64,000 nt of DNA from Demequina pelophila (GCF_000971175.1 NZ_BBLY01000001.1:917709-981708); one strand, 5' to 3'. Shown: positions 28,344-37,934, counted from the first letter of the stretch. Translations and numbers: made by a program. The notes: generated by a model from the sequence alone, not told the origin.

Positions 28344-30821
28344 CTAGCCTGCCATGTCCGTCCGACACGGCAGCACCAGGCCGAGCTCGCCGGTGCCGGG
28401 CACGGCCGCGAGCGCGATGTCCCCGCAGGTGTCGGTGCGCAGCGCCACGGTGCCGGCCGCCGCGAGCATCGCCAGCGTCGCCGGCGCGGGATGGCCGTGA
28501 ACGTTCCCCTCCCCCGCGCTGATGAGGCCCGCCCTGGCGCGCATCGCATCGGCCAACAACGGCGACTGGACCGCGGACCCGTGGTGGGCGACCTTGACCA
28601 CGTCCACCTCGATGCCCGAGCCGAGCGTCCGCGCGAGCCGCTCCTGCCCGGCGATCTCGAGGTCGCCCAGCGCCAGCATCGTGAGGCCCCGCGCCTGCAC
28701 CCACACGACCGTCGACGAGTCGTTGACCTCGGCGCCGTCGCGACTGCGCGGCGCCGGCCCCGCCTGGAGCGCGCGTACAGCGAGGCCTTCCCACGCGGCC
28801 GCGCTCCCCGCCACAGGTTCCTCGATCACGGCGCCGGTCGCCTCCGCCGAGGCCCGGGTCCGCTCCGCGGCACCGAGGGGAAGCCAGATGCGGTCGATCT
28901 CGACGATGGCCGCAGCGTCGGCGATCCCGCCCGTGTGGTCGGCGTGCTCGTGCGAGAGGACCAGCAGATCGAGCCGTGTGACGCCGAATCGCCGCAGGCA
29001 TCTGTCCAGGCCGGCGCCCGAGACGCCGGTGTCGATGAGCACGGTCGCGTGGGCGCCGCGCGCGAGGATCGCGTCACCCTGTCCCACGTCGCACGCGACG
29101 ATGCTCCATCCGGAGACGGTGCCGCGCAGCGGCGCGGGGAGGACCGGGCCCGCCAACCCGAGGGCCGTGGCGCCTGCCGCGAGCAGCGCGCCGCCCCGCC
29201 ACGATCGCAGCCACCGCCCCCTGCCTCTCCCCCGCGCCGCCGACCCTGCGGGACCTCCGCCACCGAGGCCACTTCCGCCGAGGCGACTGCCACCGAGGCC
29301 GCCCCACGCGAGGCCGACGAGGGCGAGGAGGGCTAGCACCACCCCGGCGCCGCCGCCTGCCCAGCGGACCTCCGCCCCGGGCGCCGAGGAGAACGCGCGC
29401 GCGGCCACCGCCACCGGCCATGCGGCGCCCCCCGCCGCCCAGCCCAGTGCCCCGGCGAGCGTCGGCGCGATCACCCCGAGCGCCAGAGCACCCATGCCCA
29501 GCAGGGTCACCGCGACGGCCGCAGGAGCGGCGACCAGGTTGGCGGCGGGGGCCCAGGGCCCCACCTCAAGGCCGAAAGCGACCAGCAGCGGCATACATGC
29601 GGTCTGCGCGACCACGGTCATGGCGAGCGCATGGGCCACGCCACGACCCACCGCGCGCGACAGCCGCGCCGCCCACGGGGAGGCGAGCGTCGCGAGCCCG
29701 AGGACCGCGGACGCCGAGAGAGCGAGTCCCAGGTCCATCGCGGCCGGCGGGTCGAGGACCAGGATGGAGAGGACCGTCGCGCTGAGCGCGGGCAGGGCGG
29801 AGCTCCGCCTGCCGAGCACCAGCGCGCCAGCGCCCAGGGCGGCCATCCCGAGCGCGCGCACCACGGAGCCGCCGCCCGTCACGATCGTGGCGAGCGCGAC
29901 GGCGACGCCGAGGACGGCGGGACCCGCGATCAAGCGGGGGGCCCGCGCACGACGGAGGACGCCGAGCAGGGCCGCGACCATGATCGCGAAGTGTGCGCCG
30001 GACACCGCAGTGAGGTGGGTGAGCCCAGCGATCCGCATGGCCGCCACCTGTGGCGGAGGCATGGAGGCGCGGTCCCCGAGCACCATCCCGCGCACGAGTC
30101 CGCGCACCTCGTCGGGCAGTTCCGCGGTGGCCCGCGCGAACGCGGCGCGCACGTCGATGACAACCGCCCGCCAGCCCGTGGCCGGTCTGGTCGCCACCAC
30201 CGTGGCGCCCGCGAGGTCCGCGGCATCGGCGGCACGCCACGGCTCGGCGAGGCGCCCGCTGAGCACCACGGTGGCGCCCCATGAGGGTGCGTCGTCGAGG
30301 AAGGCGGACACGGTGCCCCGCGCCTCTCCACCGGAATCGCCCGGTGCAACGACCTGCCAGGTACGCGCGGCGATCGACACCCGCGCGCGGTCGGGCTCCG
30401 CGGCGAGCGGGGCCACGGAGGTCACCACGCCCGTGACCTCGACGCGACCGCCCGAGGTCGCGGCCGCCACCCACGCGCGGTCAGCCGCCGCGGTAGCTGC
30501 CGCACCCACGCCGACCACCAGCGACGCGACCACGACCACGGCGCCCGTCGCCACGGCGGCGCCGGGACGCCAGGGGGCGCCCGCTGCCCCGGTGGCGGCG
30601 CGACGCCGCGACCATCTCGTACCGACCCCATTCGTCCCGCCCCGCCGTGCGCGGGCCCAGCCCGGCCTCGTCCACCGTGCACGGGCCCATCCCGCACCGG
30701 CCCAGGCGGCGGTCGCAAGTGCCGCCGCAGCCGGCACGGCGAGCCAGGCCTCCCCGTGCCAGGCAAGAAGGGCCGCCGCCCACGCCGCAACGGCGGCGGG
30801 GAGGAGGCGCGCATCACCCAC
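28344..30821 (-). CDS. comEC: ComEC/Rec2-family DNA uptake channel
   Basis: Polytopic membrane protein (825 residues) that passes single-stranded DNA through the membrane in competent bacteria. It has an N-terminal DUF4131-like part, a central competence domain with many helices (HLTAVSGAHFAIMVAALLG), and a C-terminal metallo-beta-lactamase-like domain with LLVLSHEHADHTGG (HxHxDH). GTG at 30821 is chosen, five bases after the comEA stop. The HEHADH site is intact; the role in this organism is unproven, as no pilus genes lie here. Confidence 0.9.
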   Translation of the reverse strand: MGDARLLPAAVAAWAAALLAWHGEAWLAVPAAAALATAAWAGAGWARARWTRPGWARARRGGTNGVGTRWSRRRAATGAAGAPWRPGAAVATGAVVVVASLVVGVGAAATAAADRAWVAAATSGGRVEVTGVVTSVAPLAAEPDRARVSIAARTWQVVAPGDSGGEARGTVSAFLDDAPSWGATVVLSGRLAEPWRAADAADLAGATVVATRPATGWRAVVIDVRAAFARATAELPDEVRGLVRGMVLGDRASMPPPQVAAMRIAGLTHLTAVSGAHFAIMVAALLGVLRRARAPRLIAGPAVLGVAVALATIVTGGGSVVRALGMAALGAGALVLGRRSSALPALSATVLSILVLDPPAAMDLGLALSASAVLGLATLASPWAARLSRAVGRGVAHALAMTVVAQTACMPLLVAFGLEVGPWAPAANLVAAPAAVAVTLLGMGALALGVIAPTLAGALGWAAGGAAWPVAVAARAFSSAPGAEVRWAGGGAGVVLALLALVGLAWGGLGGSRLGGSGLGGGGPAGSAARGRGRGRWLRSWRGGALLAAGATALGLAGPVLPAPLRGTVSGWSIVACDVGQGDAILARGAHATVLIDTGVSGAGLDRCLRRFGVTRLDLLVLSHEHADHTGGIADAAAIVEIDRIWLPLGAAERTRASAEATGAVIEEPVAGSAAAWEGLAVRALQAGPAPRSRDGAEVNDSSTVVWVQARGLTMLALGDLEIAGQERLARTLGSGIEVDVVKVAHHGSAVQSPLLADAMRARAGLISAGEGNVHGHPAPATLAMLAAAGTVALRTDTCGDIALAAVPGTGELGLVLPCRTDMAG

Positions 30822-30825
30822 CCGC

Positions 30826-31491
30826 TCACACGGTCGCGGCGTCGGCGAGCCCGGCGAGGATCGCCTGCCCGACCCCGGAGACGCGGCCCAGGTCCTCCAC
30901 CGAGGCGAAGGGCCCATTCGCCTCACGGTCCGCGACGATGCGCGCGGCCAGCACCGGCCCCACGCCCGACAGATCCTCGAGGCGGGACGCGCTCGCGGAG
31001 TTCAGGTTCACCGGCCCCTCCCCGTCGGGCGCCCCCTCCTCACGCACCACGATCTGCTCGCCGTCCGCGACGAATCGGGCGAGATTGACCGATGACGGAT
31101 CCGCGGATCCCGTGAGCCCGCCGGCGAGCTCCACGGCATCGATGATGCGGGAGCCGGCCTCGAGTTCGACCACGCCCGGCTGCGCCACCTCTCCGGACAC
31201 GTGCACGGTCATCATCGCGGGAGGCGTGGCGGCCCACGCGGCCGGAGATGCCGTGGGCTCCGCGGCGGGCGCGAGCGGCATCACGGCGGGTGGCCGAAGC
31301 CCCCACCACGCCCACGTTCCCAACACCAGCAGCACCACGACGACGGCGACAGCGGCCCGCGGTTCGATGCGCCACCGCGATGGTGCGCGCTCGGGCTCCG
31401 CATGCAGGCCGCTCGCTGCCGTGTACGCCTGGTCGGCGGCCTCGCGCAGCCCGCGCGCCCACCGCGTGCTCACATCCTCGGCATCTCCCAT
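30826..31491 (-). CDS. comEA: ComEA-like helix-hairpin-helix DNA-binding protein
   Basis: Membrane-anchored DNA receptor (221 residues). A single transmembrane helix (AVAVVVVLLVLGTWAWWGL, near residues 48-66) is followed by an SLBB-type segment (MTVHVSGEVAQPGVVELEAG) and two helix-hairpin-helix motifs (LNSASASRLEDLSGVGPVLA and VEDLGRVSGVGQAILAGL). The ATG is seven bases after TACCGT, a leaderless-type start; upstream is a 362-base repeat-bearing gap. Followed by comEC and holA. Confidence 0.9.
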   Translation of the reverse strand: MGDAEDVSTRWARGLREAADQAYTAASGLHAEPERAPSRWRIEPRAAVAVVVVLLVLGTWAWWGLRPPAVMPLAPAAEPTASPAAWAATPPAMMTVHVSGEVAQPGVVELEAGSRIIDAVELAGGLTGSADPSSVNLARFVADGEQIVVREEGAPDGEGPVNLNSASASRLEDLSGVGPVLAARIVADREANGPFASVEDLGRVSGVGQAILAGLADAATV

Positions 31492-31853
31492 GCGCGCGAC
31501 GGTAGGCCTGTGCTCCCTGCCGACGCTGTGAGCGGGACGCGCTCTGGGGAGAGTCGACTCAGGCGCGGTCGGGGGACATCACCGCGGCGGGCAGGTGCGG
31601 GCAGGTGCGGGCAGTGGCGGGCGCGGGCGGTGAGCCGCGGCGTCACGGCTGCGCGGGCGGGTTCGAGCCTCTGCGCTCCGGGAGGTGCTCAGTGACCAAT
31701 ACCAGGCATTTCGAGCACTCAGCACCTCGCGGGGCGCGCGCGACGGTGCGGCGCGCACTCAGCACCTCACAGTGCGCGCCCGACGCTGCGGCGGGCGCTC
31801 AGCACCTCACGGCGCACACACCGGAACACACACCGCAGCACGCGAAGCGCCGC
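31492..31853. other. Repeat-bearing gap between comEA and degV
   Basis: No gene is supported. The comEA -10-like TACCGT is at 31499-31504. The remainder contains a decayed inverted repeat (31680-31728) and 40-base tandem repeats (31716 onwards), plus short ACACAC tracts. Base composition is less GC-rich near 31800-31840. Confidence 0.7.
31680..31835. repeat. Imperfect palindrome and 40-bp tandem repeats, family shared with 60448-60518
   Basis: The core CTCAGCACCTC recurs at exactly 40-base intervals (units start at 31716, 31756 and 31796). The first two units also share GACG-TGCGGCG. The left part, GGAGGTGCTCAGTGACC, is an imperfect inverted partner of CACTCAGCACCTC. The same blocks (GGAGGTGCTCA, GAGCACCTC, GACGCTGCGGCGCACTC) are found at 60448-60518, so this is a dispersed family. 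Confidence 0.7.
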
Positions 31854-32702
31854 TCAGTCCCCCAACACGCCCCACGGCGCCACACAAACGGCGACCGTGC
31901 CGGGACCGGTGTGCGCGGCCAGCGCCGCGCTCACGTCGCCCTCGACCGTCATGGCGGCGGACTCCGGCGCGTGGGGAACGCTGGCCGGGCCGGCGCTCAA
32001 CACCGCGACCCCGCCGGTCAGCCCGCGCAGCGCCAGGTCCGCGAGGGCGTCGCGCGCGGCGTCCGCGAGCGCCGCACGCGCCCGCGCCGACGACCGGACG
32101 GGCCCGCGCATGGCCACCGCCCCGTCCACCATGTGCAGCACCGGCCGGATGCCCAGTACGCGACCCACGGCGGCGATCGCGGGGCTGATGCGCCCTCCGC
32201 GCCGCATGTAGTCGAGGGTGTCGACGGTGAACACGCAGGTGGAGCCCCGCGCGGTGCGCTCGGCGGCGTCCCTCACCGCAGCCGCCGGCGCCCCGTCCGC
32301 GGCCGCCTGGGCGGCCGCGAGCACGGCGAAGCCCTGGCCCATCGCGACGGTGCGCGAGTCGACCACCTCGACCGGGATGGGGGCCGCGGCGGCCGCGGTG
32401 CCCGCGGCCGAGAACGTCCCCGACAGGTCCTTCGACAGGGTGACGATCACCGCCTCGGCGGCCCCCGCATCGGCCGCCGCCTGGATGGCCGCGGCGAACT
32501 CCTCGGGCGAGGGCTGCGAGGTGGTGACCACGCTCCCCTCCTCGAGGCGCGCGACCACCTCCGCGGAGGTGATGTCGACGCCCTCGCGGTACCCGACGCC
32601 GTCGACGATCACCTGCAGCGGCACCACCGTCACCCCGTGCGCGGCCGCCAGCTCGGACGGCAGGGAGGCCGCCGAGTCGGTCAGGACCGCGACGCGGGAC
32701 AT
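31854..32702 (-). CDS. DegV-family fatty-acid-binding protein
   Basis: DegV proteins (282 residues here) bind fatty acids and, in some bacteria, present them to fatty acid kinase (FakB). Recognisable are VAVLTDSAASLPSELAA at the N terminus, TSQPSPEEF, the LSKDLSGTFSAAG ligand loop and VDTLDYMRRGGRISP. ATG shares a base with the leuS stop (TGATG), so it is read from the leuS transcript. No FakA gene lies in the window. Confidence 0.9.
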   Translation of the reverse strand: MSRVAVLTDSAASLPSELAAAHGVTVVPLQVIVDGVGYREGVDITSAEVVARLEEGSVVTTSQPSPEEFAAAIQAAADAGAAEAVIVTLSKDLSGTFSAAGTAAAAAPIPVEVVDSRTVAMGQGFAVLAAAQAAADGAPAAAVRDAAERTARGSTCVFTVDTLDYMRRGGRISPAIAAVGRVLGIRPVLHMVDGAVAMRGPVRSSARARAALADAARDALADLALRGLTGGVAVLSAGPASVPHAPESAAMTVEGDVSAALAAHTGPGTVAVCVAPWGVLGD

Positions 32703-35203
32703 CAGGCCGGGACGATGTTCACGAGCTTGGGAGCGCGCACGATCACGGCGCGGATGCCGGCGTCGCCGATCGCGCGCCGGGCGCCGTCCGTGGCGAGCGC
32801 GAGCTCGCGGAGCTCGTCCTCGCCGATGCCGGGGGCCACCTCGAGGCGGTCGCGCACCTTGCCCTTGACCTGGACGATGCAGGTGACGGTCTCCTCGACC
32901 AGGAGGGACTCGTCGACGGCCGGGTAGGTGGCGAGCGCGACGTCCTCATGGCCCAGCATGGACCACATGTCCTCGGCGCAGTAGGGCGCGACGAGGGACA
33001 GCAGGATGGCGACCACCTCGGCGGCCTCGCGCACGGCCGGGTCGGCCGGGCCCGCGCCCGAGTCGATGGCCTTGCGGGTGACGTTGACCAGCTCCATGAC
33101 GCGCGCGACCACCACGTTGAAGCGGAAGGACTCGACCAGTTCCTGCGAGTCCTTCAGCGTGCGGTGGGTGTGGGCGCGCAGTGCGGCGTCGCCGGCGGCG
33201 GGGTCCACGCCGGGCTCGCTCGTCACGTCCCGGGCGAGGCGCCAGGCGCGCGCGAGGAACTTGGCGGAGCCGGCAGGCGAGACGTCCGCCCAGTCGATGT
33301 CGTCCTCCGGCGGGCCGGCGAACGCCATGGTGAGGCGCACGGCGTCGACGCCGAACTCGTCGAGCTGCTCGGACAGGCGCACCAGGTTGCCGCGCGACTT
33401 CGACATCGCGGAGCCGTCCATCTGCACCATGCCCTGGTTGAGCAGCGCGGAGAAGGGCTCCCCGAAGTCGACCATGCCCATGTCCCGCAGCGCCTTCGTG
33501 AAGAAGCGCGCGTAAAGCAGGTGCAGGATCGCGTGGGTCACGCCGCCCACGTACTGGTCGATGGGCGCCCAGCGCTTCGCGTCCTCGACGTCGAAGGGGG
33601 CGTCCGTGTTGGTCGGGTCGAGGTAGCGCAGGAAGTACCAGGACGAGTCCACGAAGGTGTCCATCGTGTCCGTGTCGCGCAGTGCGGCGGCGCCGCAGCG
33701 CGGGCAGGTCGTGTTCACCCAGTCCGTGGCGGCCGCCAGCGGCGACTGGCCCTTGGGCTTGAGGTCGAGGCCCTCGGCCGGGGGCAGCACCACAGGCAGC
33801 TGGTCGTCGGGCACCGGGACCTCGCCGCAGTCGTCGCAGTGGACGATCGGGATGGGCGTGCCCCAGTAGCGCTGGCGCGAGATGAGCCAGTCGCGCAGGC
33901 GGTAGTTGACCGCCTCCGCGCCGGTGCCGGCGGCGTCGAGCTCCGCGATGATCGCGGCGATCGCCTCGGCCTTGGCGAGCCCGTCGAGGCTGCCGGAGTT
34001 GACGAGCGTGCCGTCGCCGGTGGTCGCGACGCCGGACTCGGCCGGGTCGGGCAGCTCCGCGCCGTCCTCGTCGCGGCAATCGAGCACCGTGCGGACGGGC
34101 AGGTCCATCGCCTTCGCGAAGTCGAGGTCGCGCTGGTCGTGCGCGGGGACGGCCATGATCGCGCCGTGGCCGTAGTCGGCCAGCACGTAGTCCGAGGCCC
34201 AGATGGGCAGGCGCTCGCCGTTGACCGGGTTGACCGCGTGGCGCTGCAGGAACACGCCGGTCTTCTCGCGCTCGGTGGACAGGCGGTCGATCTCGGACTC
34301 GCCGCGCACCTTCTCCAGGTACGTCGCGAACGCGGCGCGCGTCTCCTCGTCGGCGTCCGCGGCGAGCTCCGCCGCCAGCTCCGAGTCCACCGCGACCACC
34401 ATGAAGGTCGCGCCGTGGAGGGTGTCGGGGCGCGTCGTGTAGATGTCGATGGGCTCGTCGCGGCCCTCGATGCGGAACTTCACGTCCGCACCGGTGGAGC
34501 GCCCGATCCAGTTGCGCTGCATCGCGATGACCTTGTCGGGCCACGCGCCGCGCAGGGTCTCGAGGCCGTCGAGCAGCTCGTCCGCGTACTCGGTGACCTT
34601 GAAGTACCACTGGGTGAGCTTCTTCTTGGTGACCGGGGTGTCGCAGCGCTCGCACAGGCCGCCCACGACCTGCTCGTTCGCCAGCACGGTCTGGTCGTTC
34701 GGGCACCAGTTCACCTGGCTGGGCTTGCGGTACGCCAGGCCCTTCTCGAACATGCGCGTGAAGATCCACTGGTTCCAGCGGTAGTAGTCGGGCCGGTGCG
34801 TCATGAGCACGCGGTCCCAGTCGAACGAGCACGCGTAGCGCTTCATCGAGCGCAGCTGCTGCGCGATGTTGTCCTCGGTCCAGCCGGCGGGGTCGATGCC
34901 GCGCTTGATCGCGGCGTTCTCGGCCGGCAGGCCGAACGAGTCCCACCCGATCGGGTGGAGCACGTTGAAGCCCTTCTGAACCCAGTGGCGCGCGATGACG
35001 TCGCCCAGCGCGTACGCCTCGGCGTGGCCCATGTGCAGGTCGCCGGAGGGGTACGGGAACATGTCGAGCACGTACTTGGTGGGCCGCGCATCGTTCTCCC
35101 GGCCGGACCGGAAGGGCTGGCGCTCCTCCCACACGGGGAGCCAGCGCTCCTCGATGGCGTGGAAGTCGTAGCGGGCATCGTCGAAGGCGGGCGTCTCGGT
35201 CAC
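32702..35203 (-). CDS. leuS: Leucine--tRNA ligase
   Basis: Class I aminoacyl-tRNA synthetase (833 residues). The HIGH-equivalent HMGH lies in [15 protein letters not shown] and the KMSKS-equivalent in [10 protein letters not shown]; between them are the CP1 editing domain and a zinc-type [21 protein letters not shown] segment. GTG start at 35203, six bases after TAGAAT, with no Shine-Dalgarno sequence, so probably leaderless. An exact GGGGACGATGC (35247-35257) lies upstream. No T-box structure is visible in the short leader. Confidence 0.97.
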   Translation of the reverse strand: MTETPAFDDARYDFHAIEERWLPVWEERQPFRSGRENDARPTKYVLDMFPYPSGDLHMGHAEAYALGDVIARHWVQKGFNVLHPIGWDSFGLPAENAAIKRGIDPAGWTEDNIAQQLRSMKRYACSFDWDRVLMTHRPDYYRWNQWIFTRMFEKGLAYRKPSQVNWCPNDQTVLANEQVVGGLCERCDTPVTKKKLTQWYFKVTEYADELLDGLETLRGAWPDKVIAMQRNWIGRSTGADVKFRIEGRDEPIDIYTTRPDTLHGATFMVVAVDSELAAELAADADEETRAAFATYLEKVRGESEIDRLSTEREKTGVFLQRHAVNPVNGERLPIWASDYVLADYGHGAIMAVPAHDQRDLDFAKAMDLPVRTVLDCRDEDGAELPDPAESGVATTGDGTLVNSGSLDGLAKAEAIAAIIAELDAAGTGAEAVNYRLRDWLISRQRYWGTPIPIVHCDDCGEVPVPDDQLPVVLPPAEGLDLKPKGQSPLAAATDWVNTTCPRCGAAALRDTDTMDTFVDSSWYFLRYLDPTNTDAPFDVEDAKRWAPIDQYVGGVTHAILHLLYARFFTKALRDMGMVDFGEPFSALLNQGMVQMDGSAMSKSRGNLVRLSEQLDEFGVDAVRLTMAFAGPPEDDIDWADVSPAGSAKFLARAWRLARDVTSEPGVDPAAGDAALRAHTHRTLKDSQELVESFRFNVVVARVMELVNVTRKAIDSGAGPADPAVREAAEVVAILLSLVAPYCAEDMWSMLGHEDVALATYPAVDESLLVEETVTCIVQVKGKVRDRLEVAPGIGEDELRELALATDGARRAIGDAGIRAVIVRAPKLVNIVPA

Positions 35204-35209
35204 CCGAGG

Positions 35210-35215
35210 ATTCTA
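35210..35215 (-). promoter_or_regulatory. Putative -10 element of leuS (leaderless start)
   Basis: TAGAAT on the minus strand, six bases before the GTG; the best -10 match among the leaderless candidates. Confidence 0.55.
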
Positions 35216-35292
35216 CCGAGGGAAGCGCATGCCCTCCCGGGCCTCCGGGGACGATGCGCGGGCCGGGCGGGCCGAGCGCCCCACCGTCCGGA

Positions 35293-35416
35293 GAGTTCAC
35301 GTGAGCGTTACAGACAATTCATGTGAGTTGCGACACTTCTGGCTGTATTTGCTCAAGTTTCCGGCGATCCTGTCGTTTGTACCGGTGCAGGCCAAGGTGC
35401 GAGGGCGGCCTGCACC
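35293..35416 (+). promoter_or_regulatory. AT-richer control region of the CAP-domain gene
   Basis: This stretch is clearly less GC-rich than its surroundings. It holds direct repeats TTCACGTGAG and TTCATGTGAG; the second continues as TGTGAGTTGCGACAC, which partly matches a CRP-type TGTGA-N6-TCACA site. TTGCTC (35349-35354) and TCGTTT (35373-35378) at 18 bases may be the promoter. A perfect 10-base hairpin GGTGCAGGCC/GGCCTGCACC (35384-35416) lies in the leader, 15 bases before the ribosome site. Confidence 0.45.
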
Positions 35417-35441
35417 ACCAGCCCCTGCCTCGGAGGTCTCT

Positions 35442-36698
35442 GTGTTGTCGCGCGCCCATGCACTCCTGTCCCGCCCCGTCCGACTCGTCGCCGCGGGGCT
35501 CACCGCCGCGGTCGCGCTCGGCATGCTGGGCACCGCACCCGCCGCCGCGGCGGACAGCCCGCTCGAGATCATCCTGCGCGAGACCAACGACTACCGGGCC
35601 GAGCACGGCCGCTCGGCTGTGGCTCTCAACTCGGGCGTCTCCGCGGTCTCCCAGGCCTGGAGCGAGAAGATGCTCGCCTCCCGCACCCTGGCCCACAATC
35701 CCTCCTACTCGACGCAGATGCCGGGCGGCTGGTCGACCGCGGCGGAGAACGTCGCCTACGCGTGCGGCTACGGCGGCGCCAACGCGAACGCCAAGCGCAT
35801 CATGCACAACTGGCGCGCGTCCGCCGGCCACGCGGAGAACATGCGCGGCGCGTTCTCGGACATCGGCATCGGAATCGCCTACGACGCCGCGACGGACTGC
35901 ATGTACGCCACCCAGAACTTCGGCGCCTATCCGGCCTCGTCGACCCGTATGCCCACCGGCAGTGCATCCTCCAACACCGCCACCGTGACGGCCGATGATG
36001 GGCGATCGGCGGCAGCGGTGTCAGACTCCCTGGCGCTGCGTCGTGGGAACGTCTTCTATGTCTCGGATGAGATCAAGGCCGGCCCCGCGGATCTGGCGGT
36101 GTCGTACGGTCGGGCCTCGGATGAGGTGCTGGTGGGCGATTGGGACGGCGACGGTCAGGACAGCTTCGCGCTGCGTCGTGGTCGGACCATCTACTTCTCG
36201 AACTCGCTGACGGACCCCAACAAGGGCACCTGGTCGGTTGCGTACGGTCGTCCCTCCGACACGATCCTGGTCGGCGACTGGGACGGCGATGGCAAGGACA
36301 CGTTGGCGGTGCGTCGTGGTCGGACGTACTTCATCGCCAACGCGATCAAGGCCGGCGACGCGGACAAGGTGGTCAACTATGGTCGTGCGTCGGATGCGAT
36401 CCTGGTCGGCGACTGGGACGGCGACGGGACGGACACCCTGGCGGTGCGTCGTGGTCGGACGTACTTCATCGCCAACGCGATCAAGGCCGGCGACGCCGAC
36501 AAGGTGGTCAACTATGGTCGTGCGTCGGATGCGACGCTGGCCGGTGACTGGGACGGCGATGGCAAGGACACGTTGACGGTGCGTCGTGGTCGGACGTACT
36601 TCATCGCCAACGCGATCAAGGCCGGTGACGCGGACAAGGTCGTGAACTTCGGCCGGGCCGGAGACACGGTCTTCGCGATCCACGTCGACCTCGACTGA
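35442..36698 (+). CDS. Secreted CAP/SCP-domain protein with FG-GAP-like C-terminal repeats
   Basis: Exported protein of 418 residues. GTG at 35442 is preceded by GGAGG at five bases and followed by a signal peptide (basic start, LVAAGLTAAVALGMLG, cleavage near APAAAADS). A CAP domain follows: NDYRAEHGRSAVALNSG, SRTLAHNPSY (active-site His region), AENVAYACGYG, HNWRASAGHAENM and a typical DIGIGIAY. The C-terminal half has five repeats of about 45 residues with GDWDGDGKDTLAVRRGRTY, like secreted VCBS/FG-GAP repeat domains that may bind calcium and glycans. Function unknown; surface attachment or peptide/glycan recognition is plausible. Confidence 0.88.
   Translation: MLSRAHALLSRPVRLVAAGLTAAVALGMLGTAPAAAADSPLEIILRETNDYRAEHGRSAVALNSGVSAVSQAWSEKMLASRTLAHNPSYSTQMPGGWSTAAENVAYACGYGGANANAKRIMHNWRASAGHAENMRGAFSDIGIGIAYDAATDCMYATQNFGAYPASSTRMPTGSASSNTATVTADDGRSAAAVSDSLALRRGNVFYVSDEIKAGPADLAVSYGRASDEVLVGDWDGDGQDSFALRRGRTIYFSNSLTDPNKGTWSVAYGRPSDTILVGDWDGDGKDTLAVRRGRTYFIANAIKAGDADKVVNYGRASDAILVGDWDGDGTDTLAVRRGRTYFIANAIKAGDADKVVNYGRASDATLAGDWDGDGKDTLTVRRGRTYFIANAIKAGDADKVVNFGRAGDTVFAIHVDLD
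36033..36697 (+). repeat. Five 135-bp coding repeats
   Basis: The unit begins at 36033, 36168, 36306, 36441 and 36576 (spacing 135, 138, 135, 135). Units three to five are nearly identical at the DNA level. They use CGT and GGT codons that are rare elsewhere in this gene, which points to recent homogenisation or transfer. Confidence 0.9.
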
Positions 36699-36742
36699 CC
36701 CTCGCTGCAACCCATCCGGGACCTGTCCACGATCGGGTTCGG

Positions 36743-36783
36743 CGATCCCCGCAACCCCCGACAACCGAGAATTGCGGGGATCG
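36743..36783 (+). terminator. Hairpin terminator of the CAP-domain gene
   Basis: A perfect 12-base stem, CGATCCCCGCAA with TTGCGGGGATCG, around a 17-base loop, 45 bases after the stop codon. Confidence 0.8.
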
Positions 36784-37097
36784 TGTCTCCTCAGAAGCCA
36801 CGGATCAGTTCGGCTGCACGCTTCAGCGGATCACCGAACGGTGAGCGACTGGCGAACCCGATACGGACCGTCCGGGCTCACGAGCCAAGAGCCGGATGCA
36901 GGCGCCATGGCTGATGCGAGCGGGGCGGAGGGGACTGAGAGCGCCGGGTGGGGGCCAAGGCGTCACGGGTCATGCGGGCGAGCGCGCGCATCTCAAGAAC
37001 GATGCGGCGCCCCGCGCGGTGGGACGCGAGGCCCATGGCAACCCGCGGAGCGCAGTTCACACGACCATGCCGCGCATCGAGGGAGAATCTCCGCGGG
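36784..37097. other. Intergenic stretch without a recognisable gene
   Basis: No supported gene. Several short frames are open on both strands but lack ribosome sites and family features. The stretch lies between two convergent genes and could be the remains of a decayed gene; I cannot identify one. Confidence 0.5.
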
Positions 37098-37934
37098 CTA
37101 CTCGACCTGGGTGATGTTGACCGAGACGTCGAGGGACTCCGTGCTGCCGGCCACCACGCCGGTGAGCGGCGGGATGTCCCGGTACTCCCGGGCGCGGGCC
37201 ACGATCACGTGGTGGTCGCCCACCTCGCGGTCGTTAGTGGGGTCGAAGCCGTACCAGTCCCCCGTCCACCACTCGACCCACGCGTGCGACTCGCCGGTCA
37301 CAGTCTCGCCGATCGCGGCGGTGCGCTTGGGGTGCAGATAGCCCGAGACATAGCGGGCGGGGATGCCGATGGTGCGCAGCGCGCCGATCGCGAGGTGCGC
37401 GAAGTCCTGGCACACGCCCGAGCGGGCGGCCCACGCCTCCGACGCCGGCGTGTGCACGGTGGTGGAGCCGGGCACGTACTTGATCTCGTCGTAGAGGAAC
37501 TGGCAGATCTCCCGCGCGGCCGCGTCGGGGTCGAGTCGGCCGGCGGCCTCGCGGGCGAAGTCGGCGACCTCCTCCGTCGGATCGGTGACGCGGGACAGCC
37601 CCAGGTACTCGCTGAGGAGGTCCTGGAAGCGCGGCCCGGAGAGGGTGTCCCAGGAGGTGCGCTCGGCGCGGGCGGGCTGGCCGATCACCTCGACGAGGCT
37701 CGACGACGCCACGGTGAGGGACTCGTGCGCCTGGAGCACCTCGAAGAAGACCACGGAGGCCTCCCAGTAGTCGCGGTACGTCGAGCGCCACGTGACGGGG
37801 CTGATGTCGATGGTCGACTCGAGCACGCGCTGGCGCGGGAGCCAGGCCGGCGTGAGGCGGGCCTCGTTGTAGCTCGAGACGATGGGCGCCTTGTAGTCGA
37901 AGTGCGTCCGGTGTTCGATGCGCAGCTGGGTCAC
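37098..37934 (-). CDS. Bacterial transglutaminase-like cysteine protease-fold protein
   Basis: A 278-residue protein with an N-terminal beta domain (LRIEHRTHFDYKAPIVSSYNEARLTP) and a transglutaminase-like domain with the full triad: Cys in RSGVCQDFAHLAIGALR, His in ESHAWVEWW and Asp in FDPTND. Such proteins are thought to act as peptidases or amidases rather than cross-linkers. GTG start overlaps the alpha-E stop (GTGA). Last gene of a conserved trio with alpha-E and circularly permuted ATP-grasp genes. Confidence 0.9.
   Translation of the reverse strand: MTQLRIEHRTHFDYKAPIVSSYNEARLTPAWLPRQRVLESTIDISPVTWRSTYRDYWEASVVFFEVLQAHESLTVASSSLVEVIGQPARAERTSWDTLSGPRFQDLLSEYLGLSRVTDPTEEVADFAREAAGRLDPDAAAREICQFLYDEIKYVPGSTTVHTPASEAWAARSGVCQDFAHLAIGALRTIGIPARYVSGYLHPKRTAAIGETVTGESHAWVEWWTGDWYGFDPTNDREVGDHHVIVARAREYRDIPPLTGVVAGSTESLDVSVNITQVE

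Noticed and set aside
31716-31808. The 40-base repeats as a CRISPR array
   Set aside because: Only about 11 bases are conserved per unit, the intervening sequence is similar between units, and there are no cas genes.
35204-35300. T-box leader before leuS
   Set aside because: The start codon is six bases from the -10 element, leaving no room; no T-box consensus seen.
35229-35441. Longer N-terminal start for the CAP-domain protein
   Set aside because: It would place the signal peptide internally and read through the promoter-like AT-rich region; GTG at 35442 has a ribosome site and a signal peptide directly after.
35384-35441. A riboswitch (such as the c-di-AMP type) before the CAP-domain gene
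   Set aside because: The leader is too short, with a single simple hairpin and no recognisable aptamer core.
36878-37060. A 60-codon minus-strand frame in the gap after the CAP-domain gene
   Set aside because: No ribosome site, no homology that I recognise and composition like a random high-GC frame.
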